Shown here: piece after piece, positions 12,183 through 22,244 of the stretch
Position numbering within the stretch: the first letter of the stretch is position 1
How the letters are laid out: every line of letters begins with the position of its first letter
Source of the DNA: Cerioporus squamosus
Lineage: Eukaryota > Basidiomycota > Agaricomycetes > Polyporales > Polyporaceae
Reading direction: 5' to 3'
DNA length: 64,000 nt
Assembly: GCA_022592435.1 (NCBI GenBank)
Contig: JABYQS010000135.1
Location: 40,317 to 104,316 of the forward strand
Translations under genes and position numbers: made by a program
The notes under the pieces: model-generated
The model's database searches: none
Told to the model about the DNA's origin: nothing
Seen by the model: only the letters and a program-made list of their open reading frames with translations

Positions 12183-12921
12183 CGATGGACTCGGACTTGC
12201 GGTTGTGGCGTGTTTCTGTGGTGTCTCCTGGTTCGCTGGCTACGCTCAAGATGTGATGTCTCTTCTGTTCTACTGTCATGGAATTGATTCCTCTCTACTT
12301 GCAGTCTCTCTGTATATCGCGTCTTCCGACCACAGATGTATGATACGTGTCGAAATATGGAGTCAATGCACCGTAAGCCTGCCTACCTTGCCTTTGCAAG
12401 ACTTCACATCTCCTCCTTTTCGGTCAAAGTTGCGCATCGTCATATAATGGGTGTCCCTCGTGTTCAGACACAAACTGACCTACTAACAGGCAAGTTCGTG
12501 ATTGTCCTACTCGGTGCCTCTCGGTGCTCAGCGGTGCTCACTGCTCGCGGCGTTCACATGAGCGCTTGAGCCACGTGGTCCAATTTTGAGGGCCGACTTG
12601 GCGGGTTGAACATGGCAAGCCAGCTTGAAGGTCCTCTCCATTTATGTACCAGAGCCACGCAGCTGGTTCTCTTCCAAGATTCTGTGGGGTCCGAACGAGC
12701 TTCAGGGGAAGCTCGCTAAGCGATTCGGAAAGTTGGTTGGGCAGCTAAACGTTATGTACTATGTCGACTGATGTGTTTTGCGACGCTCCCGGTCAAGTAT
12801 GTATATAATAGTGTCATGCAGTGTCAGTTCATGAATCTTCGTGATGGCCTTTGCGCCAGGATTATCACATTAACCTTCCTACATAAGTAGCCTAGATGTC
12901 CGCAATTGCCACCCCACGATT
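12183..12921. other. intergenic, nothing recognised
   Basis: Apart from the 3' end of the preceding gene and the region leading into the F-box-like remnant, no gene, repeat or RNA was recognised. Confidence 0.45.
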
Positions 12922-13734
12922 GTGCCGACGATACTGTCAAAGCTTCGCTGTCCTCTCACCTGTCACGTTTCCCTCGCCGCAAAGTCCCTACGAAACTCGC
13001 TGCCCGCTGGATGCCTCACGGGCGGCACGATTGCAGACCGCATCCAGGTCGAGTACCGGTACACCGGTTACAGCAACCAAGACAACGTCGCTGTAACCGC
13101 GTACATCCACGGCTCTGAGGTACTGGCCTTCACCTTCGAACCCGATGAGCAGGACGCGCAGAAGGAGTTCTTCTCCGAAAGCAACGCCGTCGCGGCCTTC
13201 ACATTCCAGGGAACCAACGGCTACAAATACCCAAGCGCAGATCGGAGCGAACGAGCACACTTCAGCGAGCTTCTGAATGCCTTGTCCAACCTCGTACAGC
13301 TCAATGTGCTCGGCTGGGACTGTCTGCAGTGGCTCATCGCGCTTCTGGGCGGTTCCGAAGCTTCTGGAGATAGAGACTGCCTGTGTCCACAGTTGCGGGG
13401 ACTCACGGTGTGCTGGCAACCCGCGGTCGACGGGTCACTTCTGCAAATCGATGTGCTCAAGAATGCCCGTCCGGTGCCACGGATGATCGCTTCTCCCACC
13501 GTCGACGCCTCGGATCCGTTGTTCTCGAATCCCTTTTGCGCCAGTGTCGCCCAGGTGTTGCGATATAGAGCGGAGCTGGGATCGCCCCTCAGGGAGTTGT
13601 CGGTCCGTGTCGCTCACGGCATCATTGACTCGTACGTCGAAGACGAAGGGTGGAAGCCGCCGGTGCTGAGAGAGCGTATGTGGAGGAAGCTAGAGGGTTT
13701 GGTCGAGAAGCTGGACGTATCATTCACTAGTTGA
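12922..13734 (+). pseudogene. leucine-rich F-box-family fragment lacking an F-box
   Basis: A 270-residue frame whose C-terminal two-thirds read like the leucine-rich half of mushroom F-box proteins (HFSELLNALSNLVQLNVLGW, CPQLRGLTVCWQ, ELSVRVAHGI). The first 40 or so residues are basic and low quality, and no F-box is present in this or the other upstream frames. The opening ATG is therefore doubtful. It could be a truncated F-box pseudogene or a short lineage-specific gene; expression data would decide. It lies about 200 bp from the end of the convergent MRPS33 gene. Confidence 0.45.
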
Positions 13735-13939
13735 GTTGAACAGGACAATGCAAGGACCATGTGACGCGACTGCGAGGCTGTCTGCGGCGTGACGAGAGCT
13801 CCGAGATGGTTGGAATCCCTCTCGCGGGATTGAGAGGACTTACATACCGACGGTCGCCCACACGAGAACGCATATGAGAACAGGGCCCAAGGTATAGCAT
13901 TGTGCATGAATGGCGAAAACGGAAGCAAAGCCACATGCT

Positions 13940-14318
13940 CTACCGCCTCTTCGACATCCGCCGACTCTCAGCTGAAATGAGGGAAATGGATTAGAAAAGG
14001 CAAGGCCACGACGAAACAGGAGCACGCACCTGGCGACTTCGCCTTCTTGGGCGCACCCTTCCCTCTCCTCTTCTTCTCCTCCACGTCCGCAAGCCGCTGG
14101 TACTCATCCCAGTCCTGAATCTTGAAGCCTCCGCCCATGCGGTTGAAGCCGGCGACGGTGAGCTCCTGGGGGTAGTACTGAATCATGGACGGGCCACGCA
14201 GACGTGCGCGGAGGTATTTTGCGCCAGTGCGCACGGATGTTGGGTTGTAGGAGGTCTGGAAGATCTCGCATCTCAGGCGAGTGAGCGCAGCAATTCTGGA
14301 AGGTGCTACCGCCGCCAT
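13940..14318 (-). CDS. RSM27: mitochondrial small-subunit ribosomal protein mS33 (MRPS33/Rsm27 family)
   Basis: A component of the mitochondrial ribosome small subunit. Two exons (14030-14318 and 13940-13971) join to 106 residues. The N-terminus is MAAVAPSRIAALTRLRCEIF, then FQTSYNPTSVRTGAKYLRAR and LRGPSMIQYYPQE, the family signature. A basic tail (KKRRGKGAPKKAKSP, then AESRRMSKRR) is split by the intron. Length fits the family. It is divergent from SUV3, whose product also acts in mitochondria. A decayed copy lies at 18404-18750 on the other strand. Confidence 0.92.
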
Positions 14319-14794
14319 GATTATGGGTGGGTCCGCGTCGACGACGGTGGAGGAGTCGAGTCCTCGGAGGAGTAGTCGACGGTGGAAGGGGGTGAGCCTA
14401 GATGGGGGCGGAGTGTAAGGAGGAGGTAAGTAACCAAAGTAAACTGACAACAATTTGAACAATTATCAAGTTAAGAACGCAAGTAAACCTAATAAGTAAT
14501 TAGGTCAGTAGACTTTTGAGTAAGTAGGTAAGTTACAGTAACGCAGAAAATGCGTGGGCGGCTAGCTGGCCTCTCTTCTTGCCTCCCCCCTCCTCGTTCA
14601 CATCCTCATCCTTGTATTCACGCCCTCTGGTCGTGTATGAAATTCCTCTCGAAGGACTTTTGAAGCTAGGAACTTGGGAGCGGAGATTACGGGAGTGCGG
14701 AAGTAATACCATATTGTGCGTATCATCCCAGCTGCGTAGCATACCCGTACTAACCGGGTCCTGGTGCAGGACGACACTATACCACTGATCGTCT
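14319..14794. promoter_or_regulatory. shared divergent promoter region of MRPS33 and SUV3
   Basis: This 476-bp interval separates two outward-facing start codons, both of genes for mitochondrial proteins. It contains an AT-richer patch with repeated AAGTAA/TAAGTA words at about 14465-14535. No canonical TATA box was placed with confidence. Co-regulation is an inference from geometry only. Confidence 0.45.
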
Positions 14795-17342
14795 ATGTTT
14801 TGCGTTCGACAACTCAGCCGGAAACAATGCGGACACACCCTTGCCCCTCGCATACTCCCTCCGCGCGTCGTCGCGGTTCCCCTTGTCCTTGCTCGTACGC
14901 GAACCGGCAAGGCCTCTAGTGGACGCGAACTGTCGCCCCGTTCACCTCGAACGCGTTCATTCAAACCAAAGTCATCGACGCACCAGCCGCGGCATTATGA
15001 AATTGAGGACGACGACACCAAGAAGCTCAGGCTCTCCGCTGGCAACGTCGCCGACTATCTGAAACAGAACGTGTCTGACTGGTACACCAAACAAGGGTCA
15101 AAAGTATCAGAGCGCCTGCAACGTTTCGGTGTGCCCAAGGACGCAACGAAACCGCTGCTCAAGGCCTACAGGACGCACATGGAGGCCGGAGACGTGTTCC
15201 GCCACCTGAACTACGGGGAGGACCACCTCGACCGGATGGCCCGCGACCTCTCGTCTGGGAACAAGTCCACCATGGATCGGTACTACACGAAGATCCTGTT
15301 CGAGTGGGCCAGCCTCCCTCAAGGACAGCAAGCGCTCGAGGCCACCGTCCCCGCTCAAGTCATCTCCGCCATGCAGGCTCTCTTCCGCGCGGCCGACCTT
15401 TCGAAAGTGAGCTGGCAGTACGGCATCACCCGCTGCACGCCTCCACGCAAGTTCATCATGCACGTCGGGCCGACCAACAGCGGCAAGACGCACAACGCGC
15501 TCCGCGCACTCGCTGCTGCCGAGCGCGGCATCTATGCTGGCCCCCTGCGCCTCCTCGCGCACGAGATCTACGACCGGCTGAACAAGGGTCAGATCGTGCC
15601 GCTCGGAGCCGAGCCACCCGTGGAGGCGGAGCCCGACTCGCAGACAAACTTCGACCTCGGCGACGATGCGGGGCCGAATAAGAAGCACGTCGCAGTGACG
15701 AAGACTGGTAATCCCAAATTCGTCCGGCAGTGCAACATGGTGACGGGCGAGGAGCACAAGATCGTGTCTGTCAACGCGAGGCTGCTGAGCTGCACCGTCG
15801 AGATGACGCCTCTGTCGACGTACTGGGACGTCGCCGTAATCGACGAGATTCAGCTGATTGCGGACAGGCAGCGCGGAGGAGCGTGGACCGCCGCGGTGCT
15901 TGGGCTCAATGCAAAGGAGATCCACTTGTGCGGCGAGGAGTCTGCCATCCCGCTCATAGAGGCCATTGTACGCGACCTGGGCGACACACTCGAGGTGCAG
16001 CGCTACAACCGTCTCACGCCGCTCGTAGTCGCGGAGAAGAGTCTCGAAGGCGATCTCAGCAAGGTTCAGGAGGGCGACTGCGTGGTGGCTTTCTCGAGGA
16101 GCGGCCTGTTTGGACTGAAGCACAGCATCGAGAAGGCTACGAAGATGCGTTGTGCGCTCGCGTACGGACGTCTGCCCCCGGAGATCAGGAGCGAGCAAGC
16201 CGCGCTGTTCAATGACCCCCAGAGCGACTACCGTGTGCTTGTAGGCAGTGATGCTGTGGGCATGGGCCTGAATCTGTGCGTTACCTCCTTGACGTATGTT
16301 CCGCATTGTCATTGATGATTGAACCTGCTAGGAAAATCAAGCGCGTCGTATTTGAAGCTGTCGCCAAGTTTGACGGCGGGGCCACCCGGCTCTTGTCGAC
16401 GTCGCAGATCAAGCAGATCGCAGGTCGTGCTGGCCGGTTCGGCTTGCATGACTCTGATGCGGCAGGTGTGGTGACTACCCTCCATGGGCCTGATCTGGAA
16501 GTTGTCCGCAAGGCCCTCGCAGCGCCGTTTGAGCCTTTGCGCTATGCACGCCTCAACATGTCGATCGAGACGGTCACCCCCATCGTCTATGCCCTTCCCT
16601 GGGATGCGAAGGGCGCGACCATTGCGGACGTCTTCCTCTATGTATCCAAGCTCTCGCCCATGTTCGAGTTCCAGGACGTGCAGGAGCTCAAGGATGCATT
16701 GAAGACTATCGACTCGTTCACGGACTGCTTAACGATCGCGAGCCGCCTCCTCGTACAGAACTCACCATGCCCCTGGCGCGACAACTATGCAGTCGACGGT
16801 GCACGCGCGATGCTCGAGATATACCGCGAGAAGCTGCAAGTGCCCGTGGAGGAAGCGTTGCACCGTGGGCGGCTGCTCCACAAGTTAAACCGCGCTCTCG
16901 TGCTTATGGCGGGTCAGGGCCCGACCCCGGACAGCATGACCGCCGTTCAGGTGCTGGGGACCCTCGAGACCATTCACAAAGTGCTGGACTTGTATCTCTG
17001 GTTCAGCTACCGGTATGCGGTTGCGTTCCCGGACCAGAAGAAGGCATTCGAGATCCGTCGGCTGGCGGAGCTGGCCATGGACTGGTGCTTGGAGCTGCTG
17101 CACCTGGCGCGCATCGGGTCGCGGGATGCGGGTGCAGAGGCTCGCAAGGTTGTCATGCAGCGTCGTCCACAGCAAACGGAGGACGAGGTACCTGAGCATT
17201 CGGAGGAGACGGCCGCCATGGTCAATGTGTACACGGAGAAGTACCACGATCCAGACGGTGCGCTTTGTCCTCGCCGTCGCATGTTTTGCTTGCTGAACCG
17301 AATATGTTTCCAGGTCCGTGGCACTTCAACGTGGTTCGGTGA
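14795..17342 (+). CDS. SUV3: mitochondrial ATP-dependent RNA helicase SUV3
   Basis: The helicase of the mitochondrial RNA degradosome. Three exons (14795-16275, 16332-17257, 17314-17342) join to 811 residues. The first 55 residues are basic and lack acidic residues until late, as in a mitochondrial presequence. Helicase motifs appear in order: Walker A HVGPTNSGKTHNAL, GIYAGPLRLLAHEIYDRL, the DEIQ box AVIDEIQLIADRQRG, VAFSRSGLFGLK, VLVGSDAVGMGLNLK and IKQIAGRAGRFG (motif VI). The C-terminal SUV3 domain follows (MFEFQDVQELKDALKTIDSF and beyond). The last exon encodes only the short tail GPWHFNVVR. Length is normal for fungi and no lesion was seen. Confidence 0.95.
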
Positions 17343-17566
17343 AATGAACCCGTCACATCCCTTCACGGTGTTTGCACTTCTTTGCGCGCCTGTCCGAGCT
17401 GGTTCAAGTACGCGCGACCGAGCGGTCTCTCCTTCCTCCGAACCATCTCGTCGCCGCCCCGCTCACGCTCGTCGTCGTCTCCGCCCGTCCTCGCACTCGG
17501 CTAGGCTGGTCCGCCCGCTCACCGACCCTCGGAACACGACCACACTACTCTACATCTGATAATACC

Positions 17567-18199
17567 ATGTTACTGTCCTACCTAATCATCGCGCTCTCCG
17601 TCTCCTTCGCCCCGCTGGCTCAGGGCCGGCCCGCCGGTGCACCCGCCGCCTCTCTCGACTCAAGCCACACCTCCACGGAGCCTGGCACGCTGCTTGGACG
17701 TCACTACTCTGTCCAGGAGCGCCGCGAGCCCTCTCACGCCCTGCTTCCTCGTGCTACCTACAAGGGATACGCGAAGCCGGCGGGATATCGCGCTGCTGCG
17801 AGCCCCAGACCCTATGCCAGGTACCTCGCGGACCGCTCGGACGACATCTGGGCACACGAGCATGGTCGGCGGGCAAACTCAGGTGCGCCGAACTACGTGT
17901 CTTACGTCGGTTCGGCCCCGCCTGCGCCTCCTGAAGAGCCCATCGAACCCATTACTCCGGTTGTCGATATTTCTCCCCCTCCTCCTGCCCCTGCGGCTCC
18001 CGCGCAACCTTCGGCTCCCACTCCCGGCTTGACCGACCCGAGCCCAGGCTCCACCTCCCTGGCGTTGACTTCCCCGTCCGCCACTTCGACGTCACCTTCA
18101 AGCGCGACCGCGACGGCCTCCGCGAAGAAGCTCAAGAACACGAAGGCGAAGGGCAAGTCGAAGGGGCGCAAGGGCGCGAAGCCGGCGGCTAAGAGCTAG
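17567..18199 (+). CDS. small secreted Pro/Ser/Ala-rich protein with basic tail
   Basis: A single exon of 210 residues. A signal peptide is clear (MLLSYLIIALSVSFAPLAQG), so it enters the secretory pathway. Arg-rich sites that could be protease processing sites follow (QERRE, HGRRAN). The middle is proline-rich (SPPPPAPAAPAQP), then Ser/Thr/Ala-rich, and the last 30 residues are strongly basic (KKLKNTKAKGKSKGRKGAK). No domain is recognised and there are few cysteines, so it is not a typical cysteine-rich effector. It starts 224 bp after SUV3 on the same strand. Confidence 0.65.
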   Translation: MLLSYLIIALSVSFAPLAQGRPAGAPAASLDSSHTSTEPGTLLGRHYSVQERREPSHALLPRATYKGYAKPAGYRAAASPRPYARYLADRSDDIWAHEHGRRANSGAPNYVSYVGSAPPAPPEEPIEPITPVVDISPPPPAPAAPAQPSAPTPGLTDPSPGSTSLALTSPSATSTSPSSATATASAKKLKNTKAKGKSKGRKGAKPAAKS

Positions 18200-18403
18200 G
18201 GGGCGAGCGTCGAGCTGTCTGGCACGACATGCAGTCATGACCCTCATTCAGACCATGGCGACGGACATACATAGACCCTCCACTCTACCTTTCTCGTGGT
18301 GTATCCATAGAACATCCTATAACGCTTTGCCCCTTCGCGTTCGAGGTTGCTCGCCTGGCTTTGCCCGGCACCCGTCGCACTCAGAAACTGGGAACCTGGC
18401 GAA

Positions 18404-18750
18404 ATGGCGGCGTTAATTAGTGCGCTCTAGCGCGAAGTATCTCCGCATGTCTACGTGGTCCGCTCATGATCCAGTACTAACTCTAGGAGCTCACTGGCGG
18501 ACTTCAGCCACATAATAGGCGGCGGTTTCAAGATCCAGGACTGAGACGAGTACCATGGGCTCGTAGACGTGGGGAGAGAAAGGTGCGCCGGAGAAGGCGG
18601 AGCTCCATGTGCGTGCTCCCGTTTTGTCGTGCTCTATCCTTGCCAACTCGATTCTCTCATTCTACGGGTGAGTCGGCAGACCATGGAGGTTTGCTACCGT
18701 TTTCGCCATCTAGAGGAGGTTGTGCATTGTCCTCACCTGGCCGAGGCCTA
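18404..18750 (+). pseudogene. decayed, intron-retaining inverted copy of MRPS33
   Basis: From ATGGCGGCG at 18404 the sequence follows the MRPS33 gene at 13940-14318 in the opposite orientation. Most of codons 5-29 are deleted, then similarity resumes through the Tyr-Leu-Arg and Pro-Ser-Met-Ile-Gln-Tyr region. At 18524-18555 it matches 28 of 32 bases of 14129-14098. The Trp codon is TGA here (18542-18544). After the exon, the GTGCGTGCTC start of the MRPS33 intron is still present at 18609, and 3' UTR-like sequence (CCGTTTTCGCCAT) follows. Retention of the intron shows copying at the DNA level, not by reverse transcription. It cannot encode mS33. Confidence 0.85.
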
Positions 18751-19265
18751 CTGCATAGGCGACGCTTGTCTTACAAGTTGTCCTTATGTTGTGGAAGACC
18801 TTGCGGCTTACTACTGTACTACTAGGAGTTCGCGAGAAAAATTATGATGTCATCAGCTGGCGACTTGGCGTTCAATAACTCGGACTTACAGTAGTTATTC
18901 GCTGGTTATCCGTGAGAATCTTGTGGCTTATCCTCCTACTTAAGTTACACGGTCACAGTGACCTTGAGCTTTAACCGCAACCACTTCGGTGAGTTCCTGA
19001 AACATACACTGCAAAGCGTAAGCTTAAACCAACTACCTCATTCTGAGCAGTCTAACGGATGTGTGCAGCTCTGCCCGTCGAGGCGTTCAACGTTGTTGGC
19101 AGATATACGAGGACCTTCGAGGAGACCCAGTTCAACCGGACCACTTACATCGGACGGCGCATAATCGGAGTTCAGGCGCATCTGTCCTTGATCGCTACTC
19201 TCCAAAAGCGTTTGAGAGCTCGTAATAGGTGCGTTGTGTTAAACCACCGGCCAAACATACAAACA
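18751..19265. other. intergenic
   Basis: Similarity to the MRPS33 downstream flank may extend weakly to about 18790. Beyond that only the upstream region of the next gene is present; nothing else was recognised. Confidence 0.4.
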
Positions 19266-20079
19266 ATGGCAATTATTGATGAGTGGTTAGAACCAGCACA
19301 CGTAGTTTCCAGCATGCCGGTGCCAGTGGAGATCCGTACAGACGCGGTGCAAGACGGCTCTACAGAACCGAGCAGCAGCTCACCCACGAAGGCTGTTCGA
19401 GCACTGTCACCGGCTCAGGAACGTAAGCTGGTGGACTACCTCGAAGAACGCTTCATGGATATCACCAGGAACTACAAGAAACGGTGGGCATCCACCCATT
19501 TCAGAATAAGGAGATACGTATGCTGACTTGACCGTCCGCAGGTCAGATCCATCGTCCACCCTCGCCACCCTCTCCTCCTACCTCGAGGCGACCCACCAGC
19601 TGCTCTTCCTCATCCTCCAGATTCCGCCCGTCGACCCATCCGCCCCATTGCGTGTCTCGCTCTTGCTCCGGCTCACCGGAGAAGTCCTAACATCCATCCC
19701 GGGGTACGCCCCGAACATGGAGACGCTTCCTCTCCTGCTCGCCTACCTCACCGACCTCGACCGCGGCTGGCTGGCGGTGCTGCGCGGGCAGGCCTGGGAT
19801 GCGGACGCATCCACAGGCGTCGACGCCGAGCTTCCAGAGGGCGCGCGCGCGTCGGGGATGAGCCAGACCGAACGCACGCGACTGCGAAGTCTGCTTCTAG
19901 GCGGGACGGACGCGATCGAGGAGTGGATGGAGAAGCTGGATACCCAGGGCGAGGGATTCGAGATCGCCCTGCAGAGGGTGGGGTTGGAGCAGTCGTTCAA
20001 TGATCTGTTCTCGGGGACGTTGTCGGAGATGGGGTCCCTCGCCGGTGAAGACCCTCAGGGCATGATCGGGACCTGCTGA
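19266..20079 (+). CDS. conserved hypothetical protein
   Basis: Two exons (19266-19483 and 19542-20079) join in phase to 251 residues starting MAIIDEWLEPAH. The protein looks soluble and helical: KLVDYLEERFMDITRNYKKR, then LSSYLEATHQLLFLILQIPP, then LLRLTGEVLTSIPGYAPNME. The C-terminal part is acidic with a likely amphipathic helix (IEEWMEKLDTQGEGFEIALQ). The conserved look and clean codon use support a real gene, but I do not recognise the family. There is no signal peptide or membrane span. Confidence 0.72.
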
Positions 20080-21187
20080 GCTTTGGTCTCACCTGTACGA
20101 TTAGTGGCATGTACGAGTATAGTGGAAAAGCATAAGGCAAGCGAATCTTGGATGCAACACTGCTTCTCATTGCGTTATTTTGGCAGGGTTTCCCATTATT
20201 GCTCCAGTTCGAAACTTACTAGCTCTATGTCGTCCTGTTGCGAACGCGGTTGATACCTGCCCAGTACAGGTTGAGCAGATGTGGCGCACAGCGGACCAGC
20301 CGGCGGACAAAAACGATCCCAATTCTAATCGACTAAATAGTATGACTTTCGCGTTGTCAAATGAGCATGACTTAGTATGTCATAGCCAGTAGTTTATCAT
20401 TCTGTCGCATATGTCTCAAACTCTGACGGGTCCCGACGTGGATGCGCATAGTACTAGATCAGTAGTACTCCGGAGGTGAGAGTAAGCACAGGTAAGTACG
20501 CGCTACTGAAGAGGTCCGACTTGAAACTCCGACCGGCACCCTAGGTTGCCTCCAACCACAACGTAGACCAAGTACTTATTAGTCCCAAGTAAGTGTTCTA
20601 TTATCGCTAGGTGTTCACTACGACTAACACATGCTGTTCAATTGACTCTGCAGTGATCAGTACCAGGATGTCGTCGTGAGGCTGGCCTTCGCTGGCATGC
20701 GGGACGCTCTCTTCGCGTTGCTCTGCCAAGGACAAGTCAGCGACGAGCAATTGTCTGAGGGCTAGGTTGCTCCTCATATCTGTTGCGGCTATATTACAGT
20801 TGCTACAGGAAGGGAGACAAAAACTGTATGCTGCCACTGCGTAGCGTTACGCAACTCTGACAATTGCGGAATTGCGAGCGTCGGCGTCTGGAGCAATTCA
20901 AGTTGTCCGCAACAGATCCGCGTCGTGACCGTCGTCTGAAGACGGCGAAAGCTTTGAGCTTTTTGCGCTGAAAGGTAGACGGATGCGTACAAATAGCTAC
21001 AGAAGCTAAGAATGGTCCCTCAAAACCCCCTCCTGCGAAGTAATGGGGTATGTGTCCCTCCTTGCGTCGGCCTGCATGGTTCTTCGATTGACAATTCCAC
21101 GTAGGAACATAGCTTCAGAGATCATATGTGAGCCCTTCTCCACCTTGCTTGCGTAGAGCTACATACTGATGTTCGTCTGTTGCAGGC
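20080..21187. other. intergenic, nothing recognised
   Basis: Composition is more AT-rich than the genes. Short GTAAGTAC/AAGTACTTATTAGT-like words recur at 20485-20595. No exon chain, tRNA or repeat family could be assigned. Confidence 0.4.
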
Positions 21188-21521
21188 ATGCCTATGTCGA
21201 CCGCCGTGACCGCCCGAGACGGCGCTGTGGGATGTTGTGGCGTGCTGTTTGGTATGTCTCCCCGTGTCAGACTCTAGCCCAGTTCCCGACTGACGTTGAC
21301 TTTCAGCGTTGGCGAAAGGCGTCACGACGGCAGCCCTCTTCACGCTCGGAGCCCTAATCCTGGCACTGGTTGCTGTGGCGCAGCATCCAGTACGTCTACT
21401 GGACGACTGGTGGTACGAGCGCAAGAGGCACCAACGGATGCATCCCGGCCACGGTCGAACCGTGGTTCGGTCAGGCCGTCTGCCACCCCAGCATTGCATG
21501 CGTCTCGGCCCGTGCCGCTGA
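21188..21521 (+). CDS. possible small single-span membrane protein
   Basis: A tentative two-exon model. Exon 1 starts at ATG 21188 (MPMSTAVTARDGAVGCCGVL) and splices at GTATGT to exon 2 after TTTCAG near 21305, in phase. The product of about 92 residues has one hydrophobic segment (TTAALFTLGALILALVAVAQ) followed by an Arg/His-rich tail. No family is recognised. The region downstream to 21720 is open in other frames, so the true gene may differ or not exist. Confidence 0.28.
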
Positions 21522-22244
21522 TCCTTCTTCCTATACCACTGCTGTCTCTGTTTCACCCAGAGGGAATGGGTTTCCGGGCCCCGGCGGCTCGAAAACACGA
21601 CGCGCCACCATTCCTATCCCAGTCGGTCCCGAATGGCATCGCAGCCAGCTACTCCCCAAGCCCGGACCGCGGCCACCGCCCCGACTTAAGACAGTGCAGG
21701 TGACAGCAGACATGGTCAAGCGGTATGCCTCGTCCTATGTTCCTACAAGCCTTCTGCTGACGATTGTTGCGATATTATCCCTCAGCTGTCAAAGAGTACA
21801 ATGATAGGGAACTGGATGTTGGAGTCGGTGCAAAGGCAGGAGTACGAGAAGAGGGTCAACCGCGATTTAGACCAAGTGCGGTGGCAAATCGTGAGGCTTG
21901 GAGTACTTATCCACTAAGACTCTGGACTTACATATACTCAGACATGAGTACATGCATGCCCTCCGACAAACTTTGCTTGCCCAAATCCACTCATCGACAC
22001 CCATTGAACACGCACGCATGAACACTCCGATTCGTATCATCATGTGGTAAGTGTACTATTGGCAAGACTGGCACGTCTGAGATTTCACCCCGTCGTTTGA
22101 GCAGCCTGAGTTGCGTCCTCAGCCGCGCACTCGGCGGACGTAGGCTAGCAGTCTGGGATACCAGTAGACCCTGCACGAGTACCAAAGTGCGAGAAAACAC
22201 TACATCGCAATAGTAAATGTGTCTGTTGGCTACCGTGGGACGCA
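21522..22244. other. intergenic, nothing assigned
   Basis: Overlapping GC-rich open frames at 21530-21800 have no recognisable family. The right part is the 3' flank of the BCS1-like gene. Confidence 0.4.

Noticed and set aside
15107..16312. 401-residue open frame antisense to SUV3
   Set aside because: It mirrors the GC-rich coding strand of SUV3, has no motif and overlaps all helicase motifs.
18404..18750. Processed retrocopy of MRPS33
   Set aside because: The intron sequence is retained, so it was not copied from spliced mRNA.
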